A stretch of DNA of 64,000 nt. It comes from Buxus sempervirens. Lineage: Eukaryota; Streptophyta; Magnoliopsida; Buxales; Buxaceae. Shown in pieces: positions 43,901-64,000 of this stretch. Each line of letters starts with the position of its first letter. Within the stretch, counting starts at the first letter, position 1. The notes under the pieces were generated by a model. It was not told where the DNA came from. It did not search any database and worked only from the letters and a program-made list of their open reading frames with translations. Location of the stretch: the NCBI GenBank assembly GCA_947561395.2, contig OX387185.1, positions 41,674,602-41,738,601 of the forward strand. Reading direction: 5' to 3'. Position numbers and translations under genes: made by a program.

Positions 43901-45947
43901 TCCAATGAACTTTTCTATTTTCAAGTTTCACGTATTCAAAAAAAAAATAATAATAATAATAGCCAACTTCTTACCTCTGGCATACTTTCTTTTCACAAAA
44001 AAGTGCAACTATAACCTAATGATAACCTCTTTTGGAAAAGAAAAAATTGAGAAACAAGAAAGGAAAAAACATAATAAAACAAAGAAACAAACTAAAAATA
44101 ATCAACGTGCACTGTGCAATGGTTCTTATAAAATGACTTCCCAAAACAATTAAGAGCATATGAATGCCTTTCTAATATGAATGCTGAGTATTGTTCTTCA
44201 TATTTCTCAACTCTCTGGGAAAGAATAAGGCTTCAGCCTCATTTGATTTGATACTCCTCTTCTATATAGCCTAGAGAAACAGCAAATAAAACCCACTATG
44301 GTCTATATTTAGACCATCAATACCTATTCATCAAGGTTTCAAAGAGAAAAACCATCGAGATTATCACTACATCTGCCAAAAAGGGCAAGGACCAATGCAC
44401 TTCCACAGCTCTTATAGGAAAATACGAAGTGAAGCCACTTTCCAATTCTAAGAATGCCATTACGAAGTGAAGCCACTTTCCAATTCTAAGAATCCTTGTA
44501 CAATGATAACTCAGATGAAACTATTGCAATATTTTTTTCAATAATAAAGTGGACATTCATATCTTTACCATCAAAAGTATCATGTTTATATTCTTGTTGA
44601 AAAATTCCATTCTTGAGAAGAGAGTGTTAGGGGTGATCAAATTCTTATGTTGAATTTGGCTTTAGCATTTGAACATTTACCAAAATGAAATATGAAGGAT
44701 ATAACTTGTGCAAATTTTTGAATCACAGTGCCAGATTAACACCTGTTTTCTTCTTTTTTTATGACTACCACGTGTATGAAATGATGAAAACCTAAACCAT
44801 CTGCAACAGGAGGCATAATTCAAATAAGATACAGGAACAGTTGACTAATTTTCTGAAAACAAAAATATAAGCTTCCAAAACAAAATTTCGGCGGCACGCC
44901 GGCAGCGGAAAAAATTAAAAAGGCAAAAAATGGTTTTTTCGAATTTTGGGGAAATTTCAGCGGCACGCCGCTCCGTTTCGTCGGTACGCCGCCCCGTTTA
45001 GGCAATAAAAAATAAAATTTTTTCCGTTTCGCTCGGCACGCCGCACCATTTCGCTGAAAAATCGTTGAAATTTCGCCAAAGTCACCAACGATGCACCCTG
45101 ACGATTTCCCACAACAAAACGCATCGCTGAGGGCTCCCTCAACGAAATTTCGGCGGCACGCCGCAGCGTGCCGTAAAAACTGTAAACCTTGATGGTAATC
45201 AAGTGTTCTTCAAACAAAATCCTTTTGAGATTTATATCATCTAATATCACTTTGTCAAAGTTAAAAACACGCTAGAGCTCAAAGACTGCAATTATACAAA
45301 TAAATTCAATGGAAGTATATACGGATACTACCAAATATTGTTATCAAGCTACCTGCTACTTCATGAGGTAAAATCAATAAAAATTAGCATCGAATCATGA
45401 ATCTAGGTCTGAGAATGGAAAACTACATTTCGAGCTATATTGAACTCCTAAATGCAGGGATTCAAGATCAAACAGCTGTAGATATTAAGGGAAACGAAAA
45501 TCACTTGAAAATGTCAAACCGATCACGCGCAAAGCTGAGGCAAGCGTTCTTCAAGCGGGTAATATCTCTGGGATTGGCCCCAGTGGTGGTGGCATTGGCG
45601 CTGCCATCAACCCCACCGTCAAATTCACCAGCCAATGAAGAAGCTTCATTAAAGTAACCATTCCTTTTCAATCGATCAAGAAAGGTCACCCACTCAGGCC
45701 ACGGGTGATTATCAACGATTACTGCTTCGTTGTTGTCGGAGAGACTATCGACCGCAGCCGACGAGCTGTAACAGTGGAACTTTATCCTCGGAAAAAGAGA
45801 GGTTTTGGGGAAGCAGAGAGAAAAAAAACTTGGAGAGGTAGAGGGGTTGTTGAGGAGAGTGTTGGAGATAGAGGATGCGGTTGCAGGGGCGATTCTTCGG
45901 ATATTGAAGACGTAGGCTCCGAAGAGTAGGCGCACTGACGCTGCCAT
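40972..45947 (-). CDS. Organellar RanBP2-type zinc-finger protein (OZ/VAR3-like), complete, 6 exons
   Basis: Exons in coding order: 45505-45947, 42871-42988, 42323-42669, 41598-41714, 41403-41498, 40972-41083; 1233 nt, 410 aa. Known family: plant OZ1/VAR3 acts in plastid RNA editing and OZ2 in mitochondrial intron splicing. Seen here: a Ser/Arg-rich N-terminus suited to organelle import, the family's conserved block HPWPEWVTFLDRLKRNGYF and LKNACLSFARDRFDIFK, KAVNSAKRLRVFVRLDEGD, CSACNLRGSCDRAYV, and VDIVRVLLLYALDPIFLSGG. Three zinc fingers follow, with W-x-C-x2-C-x3-N-x6-C-x2-C: WMCSKCSFMNFARN (from residue 299), WNCAKCGFMNFARN (338), WECPSCDFLNYRRN (370). All 12 cysteines are present. Introns 3, 4 and 5 are all phase 2 and fall in the codon just before the second cysteine of each finger. 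Whether it goes to plastid or mitochondrion cannot be told from sequence. Confidence 0.92.
44424..44495. repeat. 38-bp tandem duplication in intron 1 of the OZ-like gene
   Basis: The block TACGAAGTGAAGCCACTTTC plus CAATTCTAAGAAT occurs at about 44424 and again at 44462, without mismatch over 33 bases. It is a recent local duplication with no apparent function. Confidence 0.8.
44889..45175. repeat. Cluster of GCGGCACGCCG motifs in intron 1 of the OZ-like gene
   Basis: Five related GC-rich self-complementary motifs lie in under 300 bp of otherwise ordinary DNA: about 44889 (CGGCGGCACGCCGGC), 44960 (GCGGCACGCCGC), 44981 (TCGGTACGCCGCC), 45033 (TCGGCACGCCGC) and 45151 (CGGCGGCACGCCGCAGCGTG). They are usually preceded by AAATTTC or CGTTTCG. 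Probably part of a MITE or LTR remnant whose ends I could not fix. Confidence 0.6.
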
Positions 45948-46250
45948 GTTAATGGGGGCTCTGAGAGTAGCGAGGTGTTTGTAAAGTTATGTGGCCATGG
46001 AAGTAGCTTCGAAGCACCAGAGGAGTTTTTTTTAAATCTTTTTTGGAATTTGAGAGATGTTTCAGGAGTCCATGAACGTCTTTCAAGAAGACAAGAACTT
46101 AGGGTTTAATTTATCATGAGGGTGGGAAAACCTTGACATTGCGTTTCCTGGGGTTTAGTGGTTCGTCTTGTCTGGTTAAACCCCTGGATTAGAATCACAA
46201 TAGCTTTTGCTACCAAAAAGGATTATACCTTAACCAAAAAAACAGAAACG
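45948..46250. promoter_or_regulatory. Promoter of the OZ-like gene with a telo-box
   Basis: The motif TTAGGGTTT lies on the plus strand at 46099-46107, that is AAACCCTAA in the gene's sense, about 150 bp upstream of the start codon at 45947. Telo-boxes are common in promoters of nuclear genes for organellar gene expression and translation. The TATA box is not obvious. The promoter is limited on its far side by an inverted-repeat element at about 46251. Confidence 0.5.
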
Positions 46251-46991
46251 AAAAATTATGAAAACCATCCGTATTTATAAAAAAATGCTTTTGAAAAGTC
46301 AAATGTTAAAAAACATACAACTTTTTCTATTTAATTACATTTCAGTCCGAAATTATGCTTATTTATAAATAATTGTCCTTCGATTAATCGTACGAAAATA
46401 TAATTAATTGAAATCGAATGAACATACGAACGTTGAGTTGGGCTTTAATTATTTATTTAACCCAAACATTAATGTTTGTACCAAATAGCGTACGTTGATC
46501 ACGTGTCCATGAATTTTGATCAATCAAATACCTTTGATTAATTGCAAAACAACAATTTAAGATTTTGGTTAATCAAAAGATACATGTTAGATCTTCAAGG
46601 ATATAAGATGAATCATTGATGGATACAAGTATGATTTTCATGGAATACATACAATATAAACGTAGGATATTAGATTGACTTTCATAGAAACAAGCATGAT
46701 CATCGTAAGATACAAGTTAAATCTTCAAAAGATACAAGTTTAGTAATTCACGGATACACATTACTTCATCGTAAATCTTCGTTAATCGTTGCGACTTTTC
46801 GATTAATTGAAACTACTACTCGATTAATCGACAAATTTTAATTTTGATTGTTCAATTGGTGTAATCGACAATTGATTGTTCAAACTGAAACGCAATTACA
46901 TGAGAAAAGTTGCACGTTTTTTAACATTTGACTTTTCAAAGCATGTTATTATAAATGCATGAGAAAAAAATGGGTGGTTCTCATAATTTTC
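46251..46991. mobile_element. MITE with about 130-bp terminal inverted repeats
   Basis: The left part (about 46251-46375) and the reverse complement of the right part (about 46865-46991) align over about 130 bp, sharing AAAATTATGA.AACCA, TTGAAAAGTCAAATGTTAA and AATTACATTTCAGT-like blocks. Long TIRs without a transposase suggest a Mutator-type MITE of about 740 bp. Flanking A runs hide any 9-bp duplication. The interior has many TTGATTAATCG-like words and no coding sequence. Confidence 0.65.
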
Positions 46992-47196
46992 CCAAAAAAA
47001 AAAGAAAAAAAGAAATTTATACTTAAACCCTCTTACATATGAAAAAAGTGCACTTCCACCTCAAAATTGTTTAAAGAGAGTTCTGCGATCCTGAAATATA
47101 TCTAATCCTTGGAAAAAAAAGCGAGAAAAGCATTAGAAAGAAGGATTACCATGACATGAAATGTGTCTAATTGAGGCTATTTTAAGTAGGAGCAAG

Positions 47197-47634
47197 TCAG
47201 AGTTCATCATCCCGTTTGCTCCAGCTACGTTGTTCTCAGCTTTGTTCCTTGACTTGCCCATTGTTGCTAAGCTCCTGCTTCAGTCCATCAAGAGTTTCAA
47301 GTATTTTTTTACAAGAGTTCGGAGATGTTAGAAGCTATACCACACTTCCATGAAGGTGGCCACTTCCAATACATGAATCACAGGATTGATGTACTTGACA
47401 AAGATAATCTTCTGTATAAGTAAACATTGAGTGAAGGTTATGTGTTGGACGACAAGCTTGGGTCGGTTGCTTATGCCGTTAAATGCCAGGCTCCTCCTAG
47501 CAGTAGAGGATACATCTACAAGATGGGCAACACTGTTCTAAATGAAGTTGAGATCCATGAAAACAAGAAACAGACAATGGGGATCTAAAAGGTTATGGAA
47601 GGCCATCTCTTGGAAATCCCAAAATTCATCTGCT
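47197..47634 (+). pseudogene. Bet v 1 / PR-10 (MLP-like) pseudogene
   Basis: Clear homology to the Bet v 1 ligand-binding fold in three broken pieces. The first frame, from 47197, gives FIIPFAPATLFSALFLDLP and VAKLLLQSIKSFKYF, the N-terminal strand and helices. A frameshift between about 47315 and 47345 follows. The second frame gives HFQYMNHRIDVLDKDNLLYK, TAA at 47421-47423, then LGSVAYAVKCQAPP and VEIHENKKQTMGI, TAA at 47586-47588, then KVMEGHLLEIPKF. The start codon and the glycine-rich loop are lost. Both stops stand where the family usually has an aromatic residue. The intact protein would be about 155 aa. Nothing suggests function now. Confidence 0.88.
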
Positions 47635-48231
47635 TAGTGTGCAGAGATCTACCTTACTGTCTTTGTGGCTCCGTTCTTAGAGTCCATGACTTTCACTTGG
47701 ATTTTTCTGTGGACAACACTTCAGAAGGGACCCCCAGCAAATGTCTGCAATTTCCATTCTTAAATCAGCACAATAGAATACAACCAAAAGCATAGAGGAA
47801 CAGCAGTACCTTTTGAATGGTCAGCTCAAATGTCTGAATTACTGCTTTCCTGTAGGCTCAGGGGACAAAAAAACAGCACATAGATGATAAACATTGTTTG
47901 GATGGAAGCAAGATCTCCTCAAACAATCTTGGGGATCATGTTGGGAACACATGTTAATTTTTTTTCGAGCATCCTCTTGCATGAAATAAAAATCCTGCAT
48001 TCCTATTTTGTAATCTTATAAATACAGACAAAGTGTGAATCTGTGCATTTCCTGGGTGATAAAAACAGAAAATAAAGCCAAACATTCGACTACACATGAA
48101 GCACTGACTTTATATCAACAATAAAATACATGTCGATCACGTGAGAATGCCTTTCCTGAATACACAATTTTACATATACATGAATTGAATTCCTGCCTTG
48201 ATTGTATAATGACTTCGGCTGTTCCCTAATT
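47635..48231. other. Intergenic sequence between the PR-10 pseudogene and DHAR
   Basis: Contains the DHAR 3' UTR in its right-hand part and otherwise unremarkable AT-rich sequence. No gene or repeat recognised. Confidence 0.5.
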
Positions 48232-57434
<9,203 letters not shown>

Positions 57435-59370
57435 TGCTCCGACAAACCAACTCTTAAGTACTTCTCTTCTTTTCCTCCTCCGCCTCAGCGTTTCTCCGTC
57501 CGTGCACGGATGAGGTTCTGCAGTCGTGGCAAAGGAGAGAATTCTAGAAATTTCCATTTTTGAGAAAACTTCGGTTCTTCCCACAACTCTACCTATTATT
57601 ACATAATCCACCGTCAAACGGGTGGTATTTATAGTATGGCTGCAACTTGGTGCGGTTTGGTCCAGGTTATCTTCAACCCGAGACTAAACCAAGGTTATTG
57701 ATGCTAGATCCAAAACCAAACAAAATTGATCTTGAAACCAAAGTTCCCAAACCAGAAACCGAACTGATCATATATGGAAAACCCATAACCTAACCCAACC
57801 CAATGGGTCAAATAAAGTAATTTAAATAGTAAAACTTGATATCTATATATATTAAGCGAACTGGGGTGGCTGTTGAGGACCTGAGGTGGCAGGTTCGGAG
57901 TGCTCGAGCCTTGAAAAAAAAAAGGGGGCTCCGTTGTTTCCTGAAAGCTCTGAACCCTTCATCTCTCCCTTGTTTGCACTGTCGCTCCGTTGTTTCCCGA
58001 AAGAGCTTCCATCGAGAGGGTTCGAGAAAGCTCTGAACCCTCCTCTCTCCTTTCTCTACACCGACTTCTTCTCTTTTGTTTTGTTGGGTTAACACCGACT
58101 CTTGGGCTGGTTTGATCGAAGAAGAGCAACAACCCCCCATCTCTACACCAGAAATGGGCAAGGCTCTTGAACCCCCCTCTCTCCCTTTTCTCTCTATCAG
58201 TCAGTCTCTCAATCACTCAACCATCGGCGAAACCATACACTGTCCGCTAGGAAGCGCCACCTCCAGGGTGTACAGCACCAATGAGCCAGAGCACTCTGGT
58301 ACGACTCCTTGAAAGGTTCTTCTTCCTCTCCTCTTCTTTTCTGAATGCCCTAAGATCTCTTTTCTTCTCTTTCCATCCTATGATGGGTTTACCATGACTG
58401 TCGTCACGCTCTATGCATCGTTGGAGTCAATTCAGTTCGAGTTGATTAACTATATCCCTCTTCAACAACTCTTCTTCTCGATCAGGTACGTGTTTTTGTA
58501 ACCGTGTTAGTATCAAGACCTCTCGGCATTATCAGTAAGAATAAGTCGCGAATCAAGGATTTTGGATCAACATTGATGATAATTGACTGTTGATTTGAAC
58601 AATTCTGTCTGAGTGTCAGTTTTAAATTCGGTTTACTGCATTCTACTACTTTTTGATCTGATAGTTTTACTCTTACTTTAGTTTGAGTGCAAATTTAAGT
58701 TTCAATTAATATCTTTTGATTTCTTTATTCAGGGGGGTGCTTTATCTGATTGCTTGTTTTGGAGAGTTTTGAGGCTTTCTTGCTCATATGCAGCCTGATC
58801 AGCGAAAGAAGGTAGTAACAGTATTTTTCCCCCCTTTCATATTCATCTTTGTGAATTTGCTGACATCAATGGCAAAAATGAATTCGATGGTTATAAATCT
58901 TTGAGTTTATCTCTTCATTTACTGTTATTCGTTACTGTTTACAAACCCCCATATGTTCATATATGTTTTTTTTTGTTCTCTTCTCTGTTGTTTTAATATG
59001 GGTTTTCACCATTATATTGAGATTTCCTTCATTCAATTTGTTTGAGCGGTTTGGGTAATGTATGTATTTTTTATTGGATCTTTTCCAGTTCTGATAGTGT
59101 GGATTTAAGGGCTTCCTTTCTCTTTTCTTGAGAGAAATAAAAAGAGATAAAATAAAAAATTATTTCCACTCCTATTCTTATTCCATATAAAACTCAATGC
59201 AGGCTTCCATAATGAAATTGTGAAATTTCTTTTTCTTTGATGTGGTTGTGGTAGTGGTGGGATTACTAAGACACCACTAGAGAATCAAGGCCTTGACTAG
59301 AAAACTGTAAGCCTTCAAGTGACTTTGATATTTTCCGTAGAATTGTTAGGATTTTCCACATTGCATTGAC
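57435..59370. other. Upstream region of DHAR and intergenic DNA
   Basis: The DHAR promoter and leader occupy about 57435-57650. Next come about 200 bp of AAACC/GGTTT-rich sequence (57630-57830), possibly one half of a hAT-type MITE. From 57880 to 58480 the sequence is C/T-rich with an internal duplication (GCTCCGTTGTTTCC.GAAAG at 57929 and 57982; GAAAGCTCTGAACCCT at 57943 and 58027) and reads like the leader of a plus-strand transcript, but I recognise no protein. The remainder is AT-rich. Confidence 0.45.
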
Positions 59371-59375
59371 ATTAT

Positions 59376-61803
59376 TGTGCGCACCTAAATCTGACCTAGA
59401 TCGCACACGGGGCGCACGTAGGAGTGCGTGCCTTGGGACTTTCGGAGTCGCCACTGCCTGAGAGGTGCAGGCAGACACGGTGTTTTGCCCTATCCCGGTT
59501 TAAGTCTGGTTTGCGGCTTTTCAAAGTTCTAGCTAAGTCCTTGGTTACGTCCGGGGAAGTCCGAAGACACCCCGGCCTGCCCCGTCGGTTTGACGGGTCC
59601 CTCGAGTCTCCCTGGTTTTGAGTCAGTTTCACCCTTCCTAGACTAGCATGCCACTTTGTTTGGTCTGGTGGGACCCTCTGGTGGTGTGGGCCCCTTTTTA
59701 TTTTATTTTATTTTATCTTTTTATTTATGTGAGGTGGGTTAGATTTGGGTCCCGTTGGAAGACCCGTAGGTTGCCAAAGTTGGGCTTGGGGCCCAATAGG
59801 GTTATTGGGTAACCCCTTTTTGGTTTATTTATTAAATTAAACTATTTACACATGCAATGGGCTAAGTGGGCTTGGAATGGGCCCGTTAGCCAAGGGTCAA
59901 GGGGCCTGGACCTGTTTATGGAAAACATGCCTGGTATAGGTCGGTCAAATTGTGGGCCACTCATGTGGGCCCAAGGTGGTCTTGGTGGGCCCATATAGGC
60001 CCACAGTCCCAAAATGGACTTAAAGAAGTCCAAGTTACTTATTGGGTCGGGTTTTAAGTTTTCGGGTCATACCAAATCCAACCAGGCCAAAAATTGTATT
60101 TTTTAAGTTATTTTTACAATTGCCCGTATTTGCTATGCGGGCTAGCCTTGGCCGTAAACTTAATACGGGTCGGGGCTGCCCGTATAGTAAATGCGGGCGA
60201 ACCCAGCCCATATTGCAAATACGGGTGCACTTGTTTTTGCATTTATGTGCCGATTTTATTTGGGATTAGTTCAGTGGCCTCTTTGGAGCGTTCTGCAACG
60301 TCTGTTGGAGTCTTCATCCTCTTCTGTAGCAATGCATTTGCTTCTTTTGGGCTCGAATTTCTCCTTTTTCTTTCTTTTGTGCTCTTTGAAGAGGTGAGTT
60401 CATCTTGTAATCGCTCATGGCCGACATTACGAATGGAAAGAGAGAGGGGGACATGGGATACAACAGTTTTTTAAGAAGGACATATCCTTCTGTAGTAAAT
60501 AAACAAAATGAATTAGTTAGATTGGTTTAAAGTTAGTCCAAGTGTCCATCTTGATTTAGAATTATTCTTTCCTCCCTTCAAGCAAATTCTCTCCCACATT
60601 ATGGGGAGAACAAATCCATGCATAAACAAAGCAAATGAGGTGAGATCAAAACAAATAACGAAGTGAACAATAAAGTGAATAGTAAAGATTTTAGAAAGAA
60701 TCTCATTTAATATATATGTATTGAAGAAAAATGTTACTAGAACCTTTGCTTTGCTGTTACCTTCTTTTTGTTGAGGTGATGGGTTCTCCGAGGATTTCGG
60801 CAGCGCTTCCGCGTCCCGTTGGATTCTTTGAACTGAATTTGAAAGAGGTTCGATGGGTTATCTATGCTTGTAAGGTGAAATGGGGAGGTTAGGCAGCAAT
60901 TCAGGGGTAAAACGGGTATTTCTGGGTTTGGTATTGGGGTGGCAGAACCTGGGCAGGGGTTGGACGTGCAAACAGCAAGGAAGGAGAGGGGGGAGAGGCC
61001 TTGGGGCTTGCTTGTTCGAATGGAGGGCTGGTCTCTCTATTTTTTTAGGCAAAAAAGTCGTGCCAATATTTGAAATGCGGGCATGCCTTGCCCGTACTTC
61101 AAATGTGGGTGAAAAATGCATATTTCCAAATCTCGCCGAATCGGATGTACGGGACGCGTGTCCCGCCATACAATGACGCACGTCCTCTTCTAGAAGCTTG
61201 CCCGTATTTCAAATACGGGCGAGCACGTTTTTAAAATGTTTGGATTTCAAACCATTATTCAATTTGATTTTTGGTAAGATTTTGATCCGATTTTTTATAA
61301 TATTTTATTATAAAACGAGATTCCTTTATTTAAAATTTTATTAAAATATCTAATATATTAACAAACACATTTATTTTATTTGTTTTATTGGTTCATTCTT
61401 CTTTTTGTTGTCTTTTTGCCACGTGGGCAGTTTTCTTGAAACTTCAACTGCCCATAACTCCTTCGTCCGACGTCCGATTTCAGCAAACTTAGTGTCGTTG
61501 GAATCGGCTAGGAACCCTCTATCCATTGGGGTCAATTTGGGCAGTTGAATTGGGGTTGAGCAAAAAGTCAACTTTCGCTCCTCAAAAGTTTGACCGGTTC
61601 ATAACTTTCTCATCCGGACTCCTATTCCAGCAAACTCAGTTGCGTTGGAACTGTGTTGAAATGCTCTTTTTAATGAGATAAAGTTTGATTGCCAAATTCA
61701 CTTGAATCAAAAAGTCAATTTTTTGACCCCCTCAGGGTTTGACTTTTAGTTTGACTTTTCATTTTTTCTTCATTTTGGGGGGTGCAAAAATCAGGTGTCT
61801 ACA
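59376..61803. mobile_element. Solo LTR, 2428 bp
   Basis: Starts TGTGCGCACCTAAATC and ends ATCAGGTGTCTACA, with the exact duplication ATTAT at 59371-59375 and 61804-61808. It shares GGAGTCGCCAC near its left end (59450) with the solo LTR at 18850, so the two belong to related families. No gag, pol, primer-binding site or second LTR. Several short inverted motifs of the form CCCGTATTT..AAATACGGG are scattered at 60121-60230 and 61070-61225. The U3-like right end repeats CATAACT..TC.TCCG twice (61448 and 61602). Confidence 0.87.
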
Positions 61804-61808
61804 ATTAT

Positions 61809-62226
61809 AATGATGGGAATTTCACATTAATCTAAGACATACATGCACTAATTCTACCACATTGATGGAACTGATTTTTTTTTTCTTTTCCTTTCACCCA
61901 CATGACTTGAAAGAGAAAAGTTGCTCACCATTTCTCTCATTTCATGATCTGCCAATCAAAACCATATAGCTTTCATTTGGTCAATTTCCATATGATATCA
62001 AAATATCAATTAGGTTCCACATTTAGTATTTTACTTTCAAGCATGTATTACCAGGAGTTGTCTTATTAAGATGCCATTCTTGGGCTTAAATTGGAACACT
62101 TCAATTCTTCATGTTTCATAGTTATTTGATCAGCACTTACTCATTTTCTTAACAATCTTCAACTTCATCTCATCTTACCTGTCATGCAATTCTCCTAACC
62201 ATATACTTTTGGCTTCTGTGCTGCAG
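61809..62226. other. Sequence upstream of the MLO remnant
   Basis: AT-rich, no recognised coding sequence. It ends in a good splice acceptor, CTTCTGTGCTGCAG, just before the MLO-like exon, so it is probably former MLO intron. Confidence 0.45.
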
Positions 62227-62775
62227 AGTTGATGCTGCTGGGCTTTATATTGCTCCTTCTTACTGCTACCTCAAGCATGATATCCAGTATTTGCATTCAT
62301 TCAAAGTTCTACAATAGTAAATTCCCTCCATGTGCCAGGTATGAAGTTGAAGATACAGAAACTGAAAACAATTCCTCCTGGGAATGTAAACTATTGATGA
62401 GTTCTCTTCGACACCATTCATTTAGGCGGGCGTTAAATGGATTGAATCAGAATACATGTAAAGAGGCATGTGACTTCCTCATCAGAAATATCAAGATACT
62501 ACAGTCTAGCTTCAGTTTATAGATTCTGTTTCTTCTTGGATAAAACCTATTTCAAGCTGAAATTTATTAGTAAACTTTAATTTCATTATGATGCAAGTAC
62601 TTATTTTTTTTCTTTTTCTTTCATTTGCCATTAACTAAACGTTATCTAGATGCTTTCTATTCAGATGTTGACTTTATTTTAATAGCTAATCTGAGATTGC
62701 TTCTACTGTTCAGGGCCATGAGCCATTTGTTTCATACGAGGATTTGGAGTAGCTACATCGTTTCATCTATGTTAC
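62227..62775 (+). pseudogene. MLO-like remnant, two exons with a premature stop
   Basis: MLO proteins are seven-helix membrane proteins, several of which control powdery-mildew susceptibility or root responses. Exon A (62227-62465) encodes the second membrane helix and loop: LMLLGFILLLLTATSSMISS, ICIHSKFYNS, KLLMSSLRHHSFRRALNGLN, QNTCKE. Exon B (62714-62775) continues GHEPFVSYEDLE, then TAG at 62750-62752 where the family has Gln, then LHRFIYV. The donor after exon A reads GAG|GCATGT, not GT. Exon 1, with the N-terminus and first helix, and all exons after B were not found in this window; those downstream could lie beyond 64000, but the next 1.2 kb shows none. The loop style resembles the MLO4/MLO11 group. 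A single stop could also be a sequencing error, but the missing exons argue for a dead fragment. Confidence 0.8.
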
Positions 62776-64000
62776 TGAAACAAATTATCTTATCATATAT
62801 TTAGGTTTAGAGACCAATTGACCCTGATGTTGGTCCACTAATGGTATAGTTTCTAGCATACCAGTCACTAATGTTGGTCCACTAATTGACCCTGATTCAT
62901 ATGCACCTAGAATCTGTAAGCATGCAAGATTTTGCTTCAATTGCTGCTTGCTATTTATTATATTGTCTTTTCTGCTTTGAGCTATTTATTATAATTAGCA
63001 TACTAGTCACATTTGTAGAATCTGTAACTGCAACACTATTTGCACTTCTTCTATTAATTATTTATACAAAGAGTTATTTCCTTACAGTTTTGGAGTTCTT
63101 AATGGAGTAAACGCAAACAAGTTTTGTGGCTGTTTAATCTATGTCAATTGCGTTCCATCAAAAGGGTGTTCCATCCATTAATTAAATCCTTTGTATTGTT
63201 TGCTATTCTTACTAAAGTTATTTGCTTCATCTTTTCATGTGTGATTTATTATGGATGTAACTGCAGATCTAATTTGTGTGGCTATTGATAAAATGTGGAG
63301 AAACATTTGTTGTAACTTGGTTTTGATTCTTCTTTTGTATATTGATCCTCAAACCAACGCTTTCGATTTCCAGCTATTTGTCAATATAGAAAGTAATTCA
63401 TACTCTATATTCTTTGTAGGCCAAGAGCTTTTAGGCAGAAGAGGTTTTGTCTCGCATTTAAAACACATTATACAGGTTTTCACATGTTAGTATTGTAACA
63501 AAGTTACCCATATTTCTTTTTATCTTTTGTATAAGACTAAATTGCTCAATTAAAATTATGTTTTCTTTTTTAATGTGCAAATTTAGTGCTTTACTCAACC
63601 CATATTCCTTTTTATGCTAATACTTGGAGATGGGTCATGATACATTGACAATTTTTTCCCTTAAATTGATATGTTTACGGACTAAAATGATTTAATAGCT
63701 ATAATTGCATTGAATAGAAACTCCAACTCTACAAATTACCTCACTTTGGGATTTAATCCATCTAACAATTCATAACGAGAATATTTGATGGACTTTCTTT
63801 TGTTTCAACATTCATTTCTTTTTAAATTTTTCACTTCTCAGCAGCATTTGAACCTTGGTTTCATATATTCTTTTTTTGGGTTTGATCGTACACTAAGAAA
63901 TTTTAGTTTTTATTTGTTTGAAGATTCTTATTTTTTATATTTAAATTTATAGATCATTATGGTTTGTTTTGACCAGGTTCCTCTCTCTCTCTCTCTCTAC
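62776..64000. other. Right-hand flank
   Basis: AT-rich with no recognised exon. Open frames at 62886-63110 and 63251-63490 match nothing I know. A (CT)n tract closes the window at about 63980-63998. Confidence 0.45.

Noticed and set aside
58395..58485. TLYASLESIQFEL, slightly like the segment before the second helix of MLO
   Set aside because: Similarity is short, the next residues do not fit, and a 2.4-kb LTR plus unrelated sequence separates it from the MLO exon.
60042..60474. Open frames of 68-126 codons in the solo LTR at 59376-61803
   Set aside because: They overlap each other in different frames, match nothing, and lie in LTR sequence with defined ends.

Overview
The window is nuclear DNA from a flowering plant, probably a non-grass angiosperm. 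Evidence: AT-rich sequence, genes split into short exons by GT-AG introns, telo-box motifs, and many plant-type transposable elements (hAT MITEs, solo LTRs beginning TGTAA or TGTG, plant LINEs, a Mutator-like element). I could not identify the species. I saw no tRNA, rRNA, CRISPR array or prokaryotic gene.

Five protein-coding genes could be rebuilt exon by exon, and the exon phases match at every junction. In order they are: a single-exon GeBP/STOREKEEPER transcription regulator (591-1568, minus); the telomere protein POT1 (2125-24884, minus, 10 exons, 464 aa); a BCCIP/Bcp1 homologue (35181-38919, plus, 8 exons, 326 aa); an organellar RanBP2-type zinc-finger protein of the OZ/VAR3 kind (40972-45947, minus, 6 exons, 410 aa); and a plastid-type dehydroascorbate reductase (48232-57434, minus, 6 exons, 271 aa). 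Two broken genes are also present: a Bet v 1/PR-10 pseudogene (47197-47634) and a two-exon MLO remnant with an in-frame stop (62227-62775). The intact genes share no pathway, which is normal for a plant chromosome. POT1 and BCCIP are both genome-maintenance genes and are transcribed divergently, but 10 kb of mobile DNA separates them.

Most of the rest is layered mobile DNA. POT1 is inflated to 22.8 kb by two huge introns. Intron 3 holds a 6.1-kb hAT-type element with an exact 8-bp target duplication. Inside that element lie a 4.4-kb LTR-derived palindrome with arms of about 1.9-2.1 kb and a truncated LINE with its own target duplication. Intron 1 holds a degraded antisense LINE that is itself split by a 2.35-kb solo LTR with a TTGAG duplication. 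Between POT1 and BCCIP lie two MITEs, a 2.36-kb solo LTR (ACTTT duplication) and a Mutator-like element invaded by a 5'-truncated LINE. The last 5 kb carry a third solo LTR (ATTAT duplication) and the MLO remnant.

The most unusual structure is the large, nearly identical inverted repeat inside the telomere-protein gene. POT1 transcription must cross it, so it could form a hairpin RNA. I did not find a convincing wholly new biological system. The findings below are the items I would check first.
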